Assembly: GCF_019511345.1 (NCBI RefSeq)
Contig: NZ_JAEUAK010000007.1
Location: forward strand, 1-64,000
Reading direction: 5' to 3'
Length of the DNA: 64,000 bases
Origin: Rhizobium mesosinicum
GTDB lineage: Bacteria > Pseudomonadota > Alphaproteobacteria > Rhizobiales > Rhizobiaceae
Shown here: positions 49,725 through 56,820 of the stretch, in pieces
Layout: each line of letters begins with the position of its first letter
Numbering within the stretch: position 1 is the first letter of the stretch
The notes under the pieces: generated by a model
Seen by the model: the letters and a program-made list of their open reading frames with translations, nothing else
Database searches by the model: none
What the model was told of the DNA's origin: nothing
Made by a program: the position numbers and the translations under genes

Positions 49725-50600
49725 ATGACATCGGAGTTACTTAGGTACACCTTACAGGTCGCGCTCGTCTCGTTCATGCTCGGCAGCCTGGCAGATGTCG
49801 GCCTCAAGCTTGATGTCAGGGATGCCTGGACTGCGCTGCATGACAAGGGCTTCGTCGTCCCCAGCCTATTGTCAGGCTTCGTTCTGGGGCCGATTCTTGC
49901 CATTGTTATTGCAAGGTTGCTCGCATTGCCGGAGCCCTATGCCGTTGGTTTGCTGCTGCTGGGCCTGGCGCCATGTGCACCATTCATGCCGATGCTGTCG
50001 GACATTGCGAAAGGAGACGCCGCCTATTCGGCGGCACTCATCTTGATTGCTGCCCTTGGCACAATCCTCTTGATGCCGATCGCACTTCCTCTTTTTGCTC
50101 CAGACCTTCACGCCGGTGCGGGTACGATCGCGCGGCCGCTTCTGCTTCTCATTCTCGCACCTTTCGGCGTCGGAATAGCAGTGCGTCAACTGTCGAAGAG
50201 GTGGGCGGATAGGTGCGATCCTATTGTCAGGAAGCTTGTCTCTTTCAGCACTGTCGTGTTGCTTTCCGTCGCATTCCTGCAGAATTGGGATCAAATTCTC
50301 AGCGCCATAGGAACCTGGGCGATAGCAGCTCAGTTCATCTACTATTGCGCGCTGGCTCTGTGCTCTTACGCAGTTTCGTTCAGGCTTCCTCACGAGAAGC
50401 GCGGCGTGGTCACACTTGGGGTCTGCACCAGGAATGTCGGGGCGGCTCTCGCCCCATTGTCAGCAGTTGCCAATGCCGATCCACGATCAACCACGATGTG
50501 CATCCTGGCAGCCTTCATCACCCTCATAGTCGGATTTGCCGTAGCGAAAATATTGGGCCGACTGGCGCCGAGGCGCGATGTGGCGATTAATGCTCGCTAG
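49725..50600 (+). CDS. bile acid:sodium symporter (BASS) family transporter
   Basis: 291 residues from ATG 49725 (AAGGAG 7 bases upstream); the frame is open to 49641 without support. Nine or ten membrane helices; family text includes FMLGSLADVGLKLDVRDAWT, LLLLGLAPCAPFMPMLSDIA and the C-terminal GVCTRNVGAALAPLSAV. BASS proteins move organic anions (pantoate, pyruvate, sulfonates and others) with Na+. Substrate unknown. Its end overlaps the convergent DUF2254 gene by 14 bases. Confidence 0.82.
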   Translation: MTSELLRYTLQVALVSFMLGSLADVGLKLDVRDAWTALHDKGFVVPSLLSGFVLGPILAIVIARLLALPEPYAVGLLLLGLAPCAPFMPMLSDIAKGDAAYSAALILIAALGTILLMPIALPLFAPDLHAGAGTIARPLLLLILAPFGVGIAVRQLSKRWADRCDPIVRKLVSFSTVVLLSVAFLQNWDQILSAIGTWAIAAQFIYYCALALCSYAVSFRLPHEKRGVVTLGVCTRNVGAALAPLSAVANADPRSTTMCILAAFITLIVGFAVAKILGRLAPRRDVAINAR

Positions 50601-51882
50601 CTCCGCTTGTTCGCTCGGCGGCCCCTCCCAATCCCTGTGAGTCCGGTGTGCGTGCCAGCGCCAAGTCTTCAGGAACGACGTAAGTCCTCTCGAGCATCCG
50701 GTCGAGGAGGTCGAGTTCAGCGAGCAGCGCCGGTCGCCGGTCGTTAGGCAAGATTTGTGAGGCATATTCGATCATCGCTCGCAAACGGCGGGCGATCTGA
50801 AAGTTTTCCGCGCCGTACAGGCGTATCTCGCTGAAGGTCAGTTGCACGAAGTCCTCCCAGTTCGGCGTTCTGCAGATAAACCTCAATTTGCCGGATTTTC
50901 CGCGGACCTCGTCGCCGAGGAGATGCCTTCCTCCCACGAAGCAAAGGAGGCGTTGAAGCTGATCGATCGCGAGAACGGCCGTCGTGGGATCGTTGATAGC
51001 CTTCGACAGCGCTTTGATTCCGATGTCAACGATGATCCTGAAGGCAAATGTCGCATCCTGTTCGAGCGTGCGTTCCGGCCCGAAAGCGACCAAGGCTGTC
51101 ACGACGCTGTCCGGCGGCAGATCTTGGCCGTATAGGCGGAAAAGAACTTCGCCCGTACCGACGAAATCGCCGACTTTTGGCACCAGCTCAATGATCGAAT
51201 CTGTCCTCTCGGCCAGGGCGACCAGCGCAGCCATATTGACAGCGACCACGACCGCGGAATTGGCCTGATGGCAGACGATCCTGTCGGCCGAACCCGTGCA
51301 CGTGATCAACTCGGGATGGGAGCAGTCAGTTTTGGCGGGTGCGGGATAGACTTCCTCGATGACGGCATGACCGCTTTCGCCGACTCTCAAGATGATGCTG
51401 ACAGGACGCAGCAGGCGGGCCGCGTAGTCTATGAGATACAGGAAGGCTGCAATGGAAAGAAAACCAAGCAGCGCCGCGATCGCAGAGATACCATGGGGAA
51501 CGGTTGCATCAAGCCTCGCAAGGGCGCCGGTTGCAAACAGCAATGTAAAAATAAAAAGGCCTACGGTGAACCGGATGGCATTGTCGCGCAAAAGAGTCGT
51601 TGCGATGATCCGGGGCGTCAATTGACCGCCGGCAACTTGAATTGCCACCAAAAGCGATCCGAAGGTGAACACGACGAATGTCAAAGTCATTGTAATGATC
51701 GTCTCAAGCATCCTTTGCGTGCCCGCCACTTCCCAGGGCCATAAAGTGAGCCACTGGGTCCAGTTTTCAAAGAGGTAGACCAACCGTATGGCGGCGACGT
51801 AAAGGAGCAGGGCGACAAAGGGTACGACCCACAAAGAAGATCTGATGTAACTCCTGAAGCTATACCAGCGGTTCCAACGCAT
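50587..51882 (-). CDS. DUF2254 family membrane protein
   Basis: 431 residues. Four membrane helices in the first 165 residues (SSLWVVPFVALLLYVAAIRL, METIITMTLTFVVFTFGSLL-like, FTVGLFIFTLLFATGALARL, AIAALLGFLSIAAFLYLIDY), then a large cytoplasmic domain with RTFEQDxxFAFRIxVDIGIKALS-like text (LEQDATFAFRIIVDIGIKAL, SKAINDPTTAVLAIDQLQRL). The family is widespread in rhizobia; function unknown. A perfect FixK box lies 72-85 bases upstream of its start. Confidence 0.85.
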   Translation of the reverse strand: MRWNRWYSFRSYIRSSLWVVPFVALLLYVAAIRLVYLFENWTQWLTLWPWEVAGTQRMLETIITMTLTFVVFTFGSLLVAIQVAGGQLTPRIIATTLLRDNAIRFTVGLFIFTLLFATGALARLDATVPHGISAIAALLGFLSIAAFLYLIDYAARLLRPVSIILRVGESGHAVIEEVYPAPAKTDCSHPELITCTGSADRIVCHQANSAVVVAVNMAALVALAERTDSIIELVPKVGDFVGTGEVLFRLYGQDLPPDSVVTALVAFGPERTLEQDATFAFRIIVDIGIKALSKAINDPTTAVLAIDQLQRLLCFVGGRHLLGDEVRGKSGKLRFICRTPNWEDFVQLTFSEIRLYGAENFQIARRLRAMIEYASQILPNDRRPALLAELDLLDRMLERTYVVPEDLALARTPDSQGLGGAAERTSGASEH

Positions 51883-51953
51883 CGAAGTATCTCATAACTG
51901 AAGCAGAGGGCGAATTTTGCCTGACAAACATGGCTGATCCCCCCGAAAGAGCA

Positions 51954-51967
51954 TTGATGCTGATCAA
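51954..51967. promoter_or_regulatory. perfect FixK/FNR box between DUF2254 and the 52119 gene
   Basis: TTGATGCTGATCAA is a perfect palindromic match, 72 bases from the DUF2254 start and 152 from ATG 52119. At the class II distance the minus strand offers only a poor -10 (CATGTT, 3 of 6) and the plus strand none, so the regulated gene is uncertain. Confidence 0.55.
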
Positions 51968-52118
51968 GACACGCACTTCTATTTGATCTCGCGCAATGTC
52001 CGGCCAGCCGAATGTGCGTAGATTTCAAACGATCCCGTCGCACCTCCCTGTTAGGCATGCGACGAACGGATCATGACAGGAGCAGGTGGAACATTCTGGT
52101 AGGTGGGAAGCCAAGACG

Positions 52119-52343
52119 ATGAATAAGAAAGGGCAATATGTCTGCGTTCCAGCACCCTTCGATCTCTACAACGTGGTCGAAGCGAGCAGCGGTTCACCGG
52201 TGGAGGCGGACGTGACATCGGTTTTGCTGACACGGAAAGAAGCCCGCAATCTTATTGCTCGGCTAAGTAGTGGTACCTTTATGGAACGCCAAGTCCGACC
52301 GTCTCCGCCTGCCCAATCAGCCGTAGACCGCGCTTGCGGGTAG
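52119..52343 (+). CDS. small hypothetical protein, 74 aa
   Basis: ATG 52119 opens MNKKGQYVCVPAPFDLYNVV, continuing with a mixed alpha/beta soluble peptide (EADVTSVLLTRKEARNLIAR). The codon use is normal for the window. GGTGGGAAG upstream is a modest ribosome site. No family recognised. A perfect FixK box lies 150 bases upstream. Confidence 0.5.
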   Translation: MNKKGQYVCVPAPFDLYNVVEASSGSPVEADVTSVLLTRKEARNLIARLSSGTFMERQVRPSPPAQSAVDRACG

Positions 52344-52514
52344 AGGAGGCCGAGTCAAACGGGCCTCGGGAGGCGGTCACTTCACCTTCAGCATCGAATG
52401 TGCGATGCTGACCAGAGCGCAACCTGCCAATCGACGACTTTCTCCTCCCAAGTGATCACGAAGCTTTTGCGCTTTTGTGACAAGTGGGTCATCAGACACG
52501 CCGGGCTTTTGATA
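52344..52514. other. intergenic region
   Basis: No gene supported; the frame of the VIT-like gene is open through it from 52398 but has no protein-like sequence until ATG 52665. Confidence 0.35.
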
Positions 52515-52556
52515 TTGATCACGGTCAATGAAATAGGCTGCTGCGTCCATCATAGT
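52515..52556 (+). promoter_or_regulatory. FixK/FNR-type box with -10 element, upstream of the VIT/CCC1-like gene
   Basis: TTGATCACGGTCAA (52515-52528) has one mismatch to the full palindrome and fits TTGA-N6-TCAA. CATAGT (52551-52556; 4 of 6) follows after exactly 22 nt. Predicted start is near 52563, about 100 nt before the ATG. Confidence 0.6.
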
Positions 52557-52664
52557 TCGCTTCAGGCTTTACCCGTGCCACGGCGGCATCCACATCGAGA
52601 CTGGCTCGTCCTATGGTGGCTGGATAGCCGAGGGCAAACCGTCATCTCTGTCAGCTGGGGCGCA

Positions 52665-53339
52665 ATGACTTCGAACACAACCAGTCAATTTGCCAACATC
52701 ATCGATCCCGGAGATGCTCTGGGCGAGGTTCTTTTTGGATTGATCATGGCGCTGACGTGGACGGTCGGTTCGAGACTCGTCTTCGAACAAGAAGGTCTCG
52801 ACGTCTACGAATTAGTTGTAGCGACAATTGGGTGCAACGTTGCGTGGGGCATCATCGACGCCGTATTGTTCGTCCTCGGCACCACCTTCTATCGAAGCCG
52901 TCGGCTGCGCCTTTTTCGGCAGATCAAGTCCGCCAAGAACGAGTCCGCTGCGCTCAAGGTTCTTGAAAACGAATTCCCGGTCCGAGACGTACCGCTCTCT
53001 GCAAAGGCTGCAGACGCAGATGCGCTTTATCGTTCATTCCTGGCATTTTCGCGCCGGTCCGATCCGGTGAAGGTGTCTCTGTCGAAAGCAGACCTGCTTG
53101 GTGCGTTTGCGGTCTTCATTCTGGTCGCAGCCACCGCCATACCGGCGATTATTCCTTTCCTGCTCACGGACAATACGTATCTTGCGTTGAGAGCCAGCAA
53201 CGCTATTCTCGTCCTATTGCTGTTCGTGACGGGCTACACGTGGGCGAGTTTTTCGGGTGGCAGGCCGCTGTACGCAGGCATTACGATGACTGGCCTGGGA
53301 TTGATATTGGTAACGATCGCGATCGCTCTCGGTGGTTGA
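52665..53339 (+). CDS. VIT/CCC1-like integral membrane protein
   Basis: 224 residues from ATG 52665 (GGGG 3-7 bases upstream). The family pattern is DALGEVLFGLIMALTWTVGS, VYELVVATIGCNVAWGIIDA, VLFVLGTTFY, then a cytosolic helical insert (about 75-140) and three more helices (FAVFILVAATAIPAIIPFLL, ASNAILVLLLFVTGYTWASF, AGITMTGLGLILVTIAIALG). VIT1/CCC1 proteins carry Fe2+ or Mn2+; bacterial members are less studied. A FixK-type promoter upstream suggests low-oxygen expression, which would suit ferrous iron handling. Substrate not proven. Confidence 0.7.
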   Translation: MTSNTTSQFANIIDPGDALGEVLFGLIMALTWTVGSRLVFEQEGLDVYELVVATIGCNVAWGIIDAVLFVLGTTFYRSRRLRLFRQIKSAKNESAALKVLENEFPVRDVPLSAKAADADALYRSFLAFSRRSDPVKVSLSKADLLGAFAVFILVAATAIPAIIPFLLTDNTYLALRASNAILVLLLFVTGYTWASFSGGRPLYAGITMTGLGLILVTIAIALGG

Positions 53340-53424
53340 ACACCCTTCGTAGGCCCTTACTTGCAGTTCGACCTGCTTTTTTGCGGCGTGGATCATTTCG
53401 AAGGACCGGACGATGGCGACTGGC

Positions 53425-53815
53425 ACTTTCTTAGGGCGCACCGCCCGCTGGGATCTGGAAGGTGCGCTGGAAGGAGCCGTAACGACGTTCGAGCACATGG
53501 CATTCCTTCTGCTTATCCTCCTTCTCGTCCTGCTTTTCGCCACGGATTGTCAGGTAGCTGTTGGACAGCGTGACTTCGATGTTCTTTTCATCAAGGCCGG
53601 GCATTTCGGCAGTGATTTCTCGAAGGCGTCGTCCTTTTCGATCACATCGACAGCCGGGGCGGCTGCCCATCCATTCAGCGACGGAAAGCCGCGCGAAAAT
53701 GGACCGGTCAAAGGATGCCAGTGCGAGTGCGTGAAGTCATCGAACAGACGATCAATCCCCGAGCGCAGCGCTTCGAAGGGGACCAGATTCCTGCCGACTG
53801 GACCGGCTTAAGAGA
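53425..53815 (-). pseudogene. small heat shock protein (Hsp20), frameshifted and truncated at both ends
   Basis: The minus strand encodes NLVPFEALRSGIDRLFDDF and WAAAPAVDVIEKDDAFE in one frame, then REITAEMPGLDEKNIEVTLS, NSYLTIRGEKQDEKEDKQKE and LERRYGSFQRTFQIPAG in another. The switch is at about 53625, where GAGAAATC probably replaced GAGAAAATC. The alpha-crystallin domain stops early (IPAGGAP then TAA), so the last strands and IxI tail are missing. The N-terminal end meets a TAA and the duplicated LysR fragment near 53812. A degraded chaperone gene at a recombination junction. Confidence 0.85.
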
Positions 53816-54190
53816 GCCCGCTGTCATGCAAGAGCGAGATCGATCTTGCGGATCTTCGCTCCGAGAAGATCATCTCCTTTTCCCGCCAGAACCTCTCCTA
53901 CAGCGAACGCTATTTTGCAGAAAAGTTCGAGGAGCACGATCTGACCGACAATGTCACCTACACCTGTGACGACACCTTCTCGCTGGTGTCGCTGGTCTCG
54001 GCCGGGCTTGGCATCGGCTTCGTTCCGGAATAGACGCAGGATCTGCCCAACCGCGGCTTCGAGCTCAAGAAGGTGCGGGGCGTCGATTTCAAGATCGGTC
54101 TCGGTGTCGCCTGGAACCGGGAGGACCCGACTGCCGCCCGTGACGACATCATCGATATCGCCCGATCGCTGGTGCGGCCGGGCAGGTGAG
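53812..54190 (+). pseudogene. LysR-type regulator 3' fragment, second copy with internal stop
   Basis: About 380 bases nearly identical (roughly nine in ten positions) to 92-470 of this window, including the stop codon, after which similarity ends. It begins at AGAGAGCCCGCTGTCAT, without the N-terminal HTH region. The TGG of VPEWTQD has become TAG at 54031. One base is lost and others changed near the left end. Most differences are at third codon positions, so the copies diverged partly under coding selection before this one broke. It is in the same orientation as the first copy, 53.7 kb away. Confidence 0.92.
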
Positions 54191-54427
54191 GGGTGTGATC
54201 TTGTCTTGCCGACGTGCCGTATAGGTCATCGGCTTCCGTTGGGTATTATCTGTAATGTCTGTGTGAGGTCGTGCATCCGGTGGCGACACAGCTGTCTGGC
54301 CCGTACTGACCGTGACAGAAAGTTCAGACTGCCAACGGGAACAAGAGACGAGTGTTTCCTATCCTAAATCTCGCTGTGGATATCGTCATGCAAATGCATT
54401 ACGTTTGTGCCAGATATGGAGATAGCC
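54191..54427. other. intergenic region before the antitoxin
   Basis: No gene supported. It contains ATGCAAATGCAT-like sequence (54388-54399), possibly the operator of the toxin-antitoxin pair. Confidence 0.3.
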
Positions 54428-54736
54428 ATGGCTGCAAACGCACTTGTCCAAACACGTATTGATGCTGACGTTCGCGATCGTGCTTCCGCCGTTCTTGAGA
54501 GCATGGGCCTAACGGTATCGGACGCGGTTCGGATCTTACTCACCCGGACGGCCAACGAGGGTGCGTTGCCATTTGAACTTTTCTCGGGCAGCGAAGCTCA
54601 CGACGCTTGGTTTCGCGCGAAGGTGCTGGAAGCGCTGAATGACCCGCGGGCCGATATTCCGGATGATGAAGTCGAGGCACATTTCGCGGAACGCCGGGCG
54701 ACAGCGCGCCTCAAAGTGGGTAGCCGCAAATCATGA
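54428..54736 (+). CDS. RelB/DinJ-family antitoxin
   Basis: 102 residues from ATG 54428 (GGAGATAGCC upstream). The N-terminal ribbon-helix-helix is clear: ALVQTRIDADVRDRASAVLE, SMGLTVSDAVRILLTRTANE, then GALPFELF, the RelB/DinJ signature. The charged tail (DIPDDEVEAHFAERRATARL) is the toxin-binding part. Antitoxins of this kind repress their own operon and neutralise a RelE/YafQ/ParE-type RNase or gyrase toxin. The partner gene starts in its stop codon (ATGA) but is truncated, so this antitoxin has lost its toxin. Confidence 0.87.
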   Translation: MAANALVQTRIDADVRDRASAVLESMGLTVSDAVRILLTRTANEGALPFELFSGSEAHDAWFRAKVLEALNDPRADIPDDEVEAHFAERRATARLKVGSRKS

Positions 54737-54891
54737 AGCTGATATGGTCTGCGTTCGCTCTGTCGGATCGTGACGCCATATTCAGCTATATCGAGGCAGA
54801 TAATCCTTCAGCCGCTATCATGATCGATGAACGGATCATGGATGCCACTCGCCGCTTGATCAACTTTCCCAATGTCACGCCTTTGGCGTAG
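54733..54891 (+). pseudogene. RelE/ParE-family toxin, truncated by an IS3-type remnant
   Basis: ATG 54733 overlaps the antitoxin stop. The text MKLIWSAFALSDRDAIFSYI, EADNPSAAIMIDERIMDATRRLINFP is a RelE/ParE N-terminal half (KLxWTxxAxxDLxxIxxYI, then a second helix). Around 54868 it joins insertion-sequence DNA and ends NVTPLA-stop. The C-terminal half with the catalytic or gyrase-contact residues is gone, so it should be inactive. Confidence 0.85.
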
Positions 54892-55490
54892 GCCCAGAGG
54901 TCGAGATCGCGTGACACGAACTCCGTCCCCTGGCCAACACGGATCGTCTTCGGATAGCCGACCTGACGGCACACCCGTTCGAGCGTCTGCACGACATCTT
55001 CTCCGCGGTAGCTATGCCGCGGATCAAGCACCGGCACGTATCGTGAGAAGGTATCAACCACCGTCAGAACCCGCAGTTTCTTGCCGGTCGCCAGCTGGTC
55101 GTGCACGAAGTCCATCGCCCAGACATCATTCGGTCCGACAGCCATTTTCCGATCCTCCCGGAGCTTGGCTTTCACTCTGCGCTTCGGCGTCTTCTTCCTG
55201 AGTTGAAGGCCCAAGTCCCTGTAAATGCGGTAGGTCCGCTTAATGTTCGTGCCCCAGCCCTCACGCTCTAAGAGCACATGCACGCGGCGATAGCCGTAAC
55301 GGACACGGGTCTCGCAGATCTCACGAATACGACGTTCAAGACCGGCCTGGTCGGCGCGGCGAGAGGTGTAGTGGTAGGTTGACCGATCGAAGTTCAGCGC
55401 CCCACAGGCACGCCGGATCGAGATCGCCCAGTCCTGGCACATGCCCTTCACCATCTCTCGCTTGCGAGCAGGCCTTAGAGCTTTCGCCGA
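54870..55490 (-). pseudogene. IS3-family transposase OrfB, truncated, catalytic residues lost
   Basis: About 205 residues of an rve integrase-type OrfB: CQDWAISIRRACGALNFDRS, RYGYRRVHVLLEREGW, then the first catalytic Asp in NDVWAMDFVHDQLATGKKLR. The place where the family has DNG-T/S-EF reads VGQGTEFVSRDLDLWAYAKG, so the second catalytic Asp appears to be Gly. The chain breaks after AKGVTL, before the FSRPGKPTDN and catalytic Glu region. The upstream overlap with orfA is the usual frameshift arrangement. Two of three catalytic acids are therefore absent. Confidence 0.85.
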
Positions 55491-55705
55491 ATGACGTCCT
55501 GCAACATCTCGCGGTCCAATGTCAGATCCGCGACGATCTTCTTCAATCGCGCATTCTCGTCCTCGAGCTGCTTCAGCTTCTTCATCTCCGGCGGCAGCAT
55601 GCCCGCATATTTTTTCTTCCAGTTGAAAAAGGTCGCCTGGCTGATCCCTGCACCCTGCTTCAGGATGAACGCCTTCTGGGCGTCCGAAAACTGCGATGCC
55701 TTCAT
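55475..55705 (-). pseudogene. IS3-family OrfA with probable internal deletion
   Basis: 76 residues: MKASQFSDAQKAFILKQGAG joins directly to ISQATFFNWKKKYAGMLPPE, then the leucine-zipper-like MKKLKQLEDENARLKKIVAD and LTLDREMLQDVIRRKL. In the family as I recall it, about a dozen residues (xGxPVAxICRKA) separate KQG and GIS; they are missing here, removing part of the helix-turn-helix in frame. Confidence 0.75.
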
Positions 55706-55782
55706 CGTCTTCCGCTCCTTTCCCAGCCAGGAAAATCCACCAGAAAACTCTAACCAAAACTGGTCCAGTTTGAAGGGCTCAG

Positions 55783-55947
55783 ATCAATCGACAACACTCC
55801 CAGTCCGCCAAGCAAGACGAACCAGCGCCCCACGTATGGCCGCGGCGGTTGAGATTGCTTTCGGTGAACATTAACGTTGGAGCGGTTCAGCTTTTTGTTC
55901 TTCGCAAGTCCAGAGGGAGATCCGCGTGGTACTCTTCCGGAATTGCC
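55783..55947. other. intergenic region after the IS
   Basis: No gene, RNA or repeat recognised. It separates the scar zone from the sugar-acid cluster. Confidence 0.35.
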
Positions 55948-56820
55948 CTAGCGGCCAAAGAACAACGTTTCGGCGTTCTCGACGAAAATCTTGCGTGCAA
56001 GGGCCGGATCGCCAATCGCCTCCTGCACCCGATCGATCAGGTCGGCATCATCGGGCATATCGCTCCAGAGTTCGGTATGCGGCCAGTCGCTGCCCCAGAG
56101 CAGCTTGTCCGGATGGCTGGCCGCAAGCGTGCGTACCACTTCGGCAAAACCGGCATAGCCGGGCTGACTCGTCAGCCGATAGGGCGCGGTTAGCTTGATA
56201 TAGCCACCAGGATGGTCGGCGAGCTGCTGCAGCGCCCGAACATACGGGCGCCATTCGCCGCCATCAAGCGCTGTAAAGCCCAGGTGATCGATAACGAAGC
56301 GGATATTAAGGGGCGGCAACCGCACGGCAAGATCGTCGATCTGGTCCGGGTTGATCTGCAACTGCAGTGACCAATCGAATTCGCGGATGGCTGCCGCAAG
56401 CTTTTCAGCAGCTGTCAACGGCAGGCCGCCCTTGTTGCGGGTATTGATGCGAATTCCACGCACGCCGAGTGTGTCGAGCCGGACAATTTCGTCGGTGCCC
56501 ACCTCGGGATCGATGACGACAATGCCGCGTAGGCGATCAGGAAGCGCGGCCAGAGCCTCAATCAGAACCCGGTTGTCGAGGCCGTAGACGCTCGGCTGCA
56601 CGAGAACCCCCTTGCCGATGCCAAGCTCCTCAGCGAAGGCAAGCCAGTCGGCAGTCGTTGCTATCTGGGGCGTATAGCTGCGGGGAGAGTTGAGCGGAGC
56701 GTCCGATCGGAAAACATGGAAATGGGTGTCGATCGCGCCTCGCGGCAGGGGCTTTGCCGGAAGATGTGTCAGCGGCCGGCGCGGCAGGCAGAGTGGCGCT
56801 TCGCTTTCTGTCAGGTTCAT
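55948..56820 (-). CDS. amidohydrolase-2 family hydrolase, probable sugar lactonase
   Basis: 290 residues, TIM-barrel amidohydrolase of the LigI/fuconolactonase kind. It has IDTHFHVFRSDAP (metal-site HxH) near the N-terminus, FVIDHLGFTALDGGEW (His after strand 6) and LLWGSDWPHTEL (Asp after strand 8). Relatives open lactone rings. ATG 56820 overlaps the stop of the dehydratase by four bases, so the products are made together: a lactonase giving the aldonic acid for the dehydratase. The first 20 residues form a loop before the barrel. Substrate not determined. Confidence 0.82.
   Translation of the reverse strand: MNLTESEAPLCLPRRPLTHLPAKPLPRGAIDTHFHVFRSDAPLNSPRSYTPQIATTADWLAFAEELGIGKGVLVQPSVYGLDNRVLIEALAALPDRLRGIVVIDPEVGTDEIVRLDTLGVRGIRINTRNKGGLPLTAAEKLAAAIREFDWSLQLQINPDQIDDLAVRLPPLNIRFVIDHLGFTALDGGEWRPYVRALQQLADHPGGYIKLTAPYRLTSQPGYAGFAEVVRTLAASHPDKLLWGSDWPHTELWSDMPDDADLIDRVQEAIGDPALARKIFVENAETLFFGR

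Larger units (their letters stand above)
54868..55782 (-). mobile_element. decayed IS3-family element
   Basis: Contains orfA (55475-55705) and the first part of orfB (to 54870) on the minus strand. The orfB end, the catalytic Glu region and the left terminal repeat are missing where the element meets the toxin fragment. The right end is probably near 55782, where GGGCTCAGATCA could be the outer terminus, but no matching left inverted repeat remains. The element is immobile. Confidence 0.8.

Noticed and set aside
49381..49728. 115-codon plus-strand ORF before the BASS transporter
   Set aside because: Low-quality composition, and it overlaps the well-supported start of the next gene.
52430..52470. 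Short resemblance between 37612-37650 and 52440-52470 (both can encode SSQVIT-x-L-x-R)
   Set aside because: Similarity ends after about 30 bases on either side and involves no known element; probably chance.
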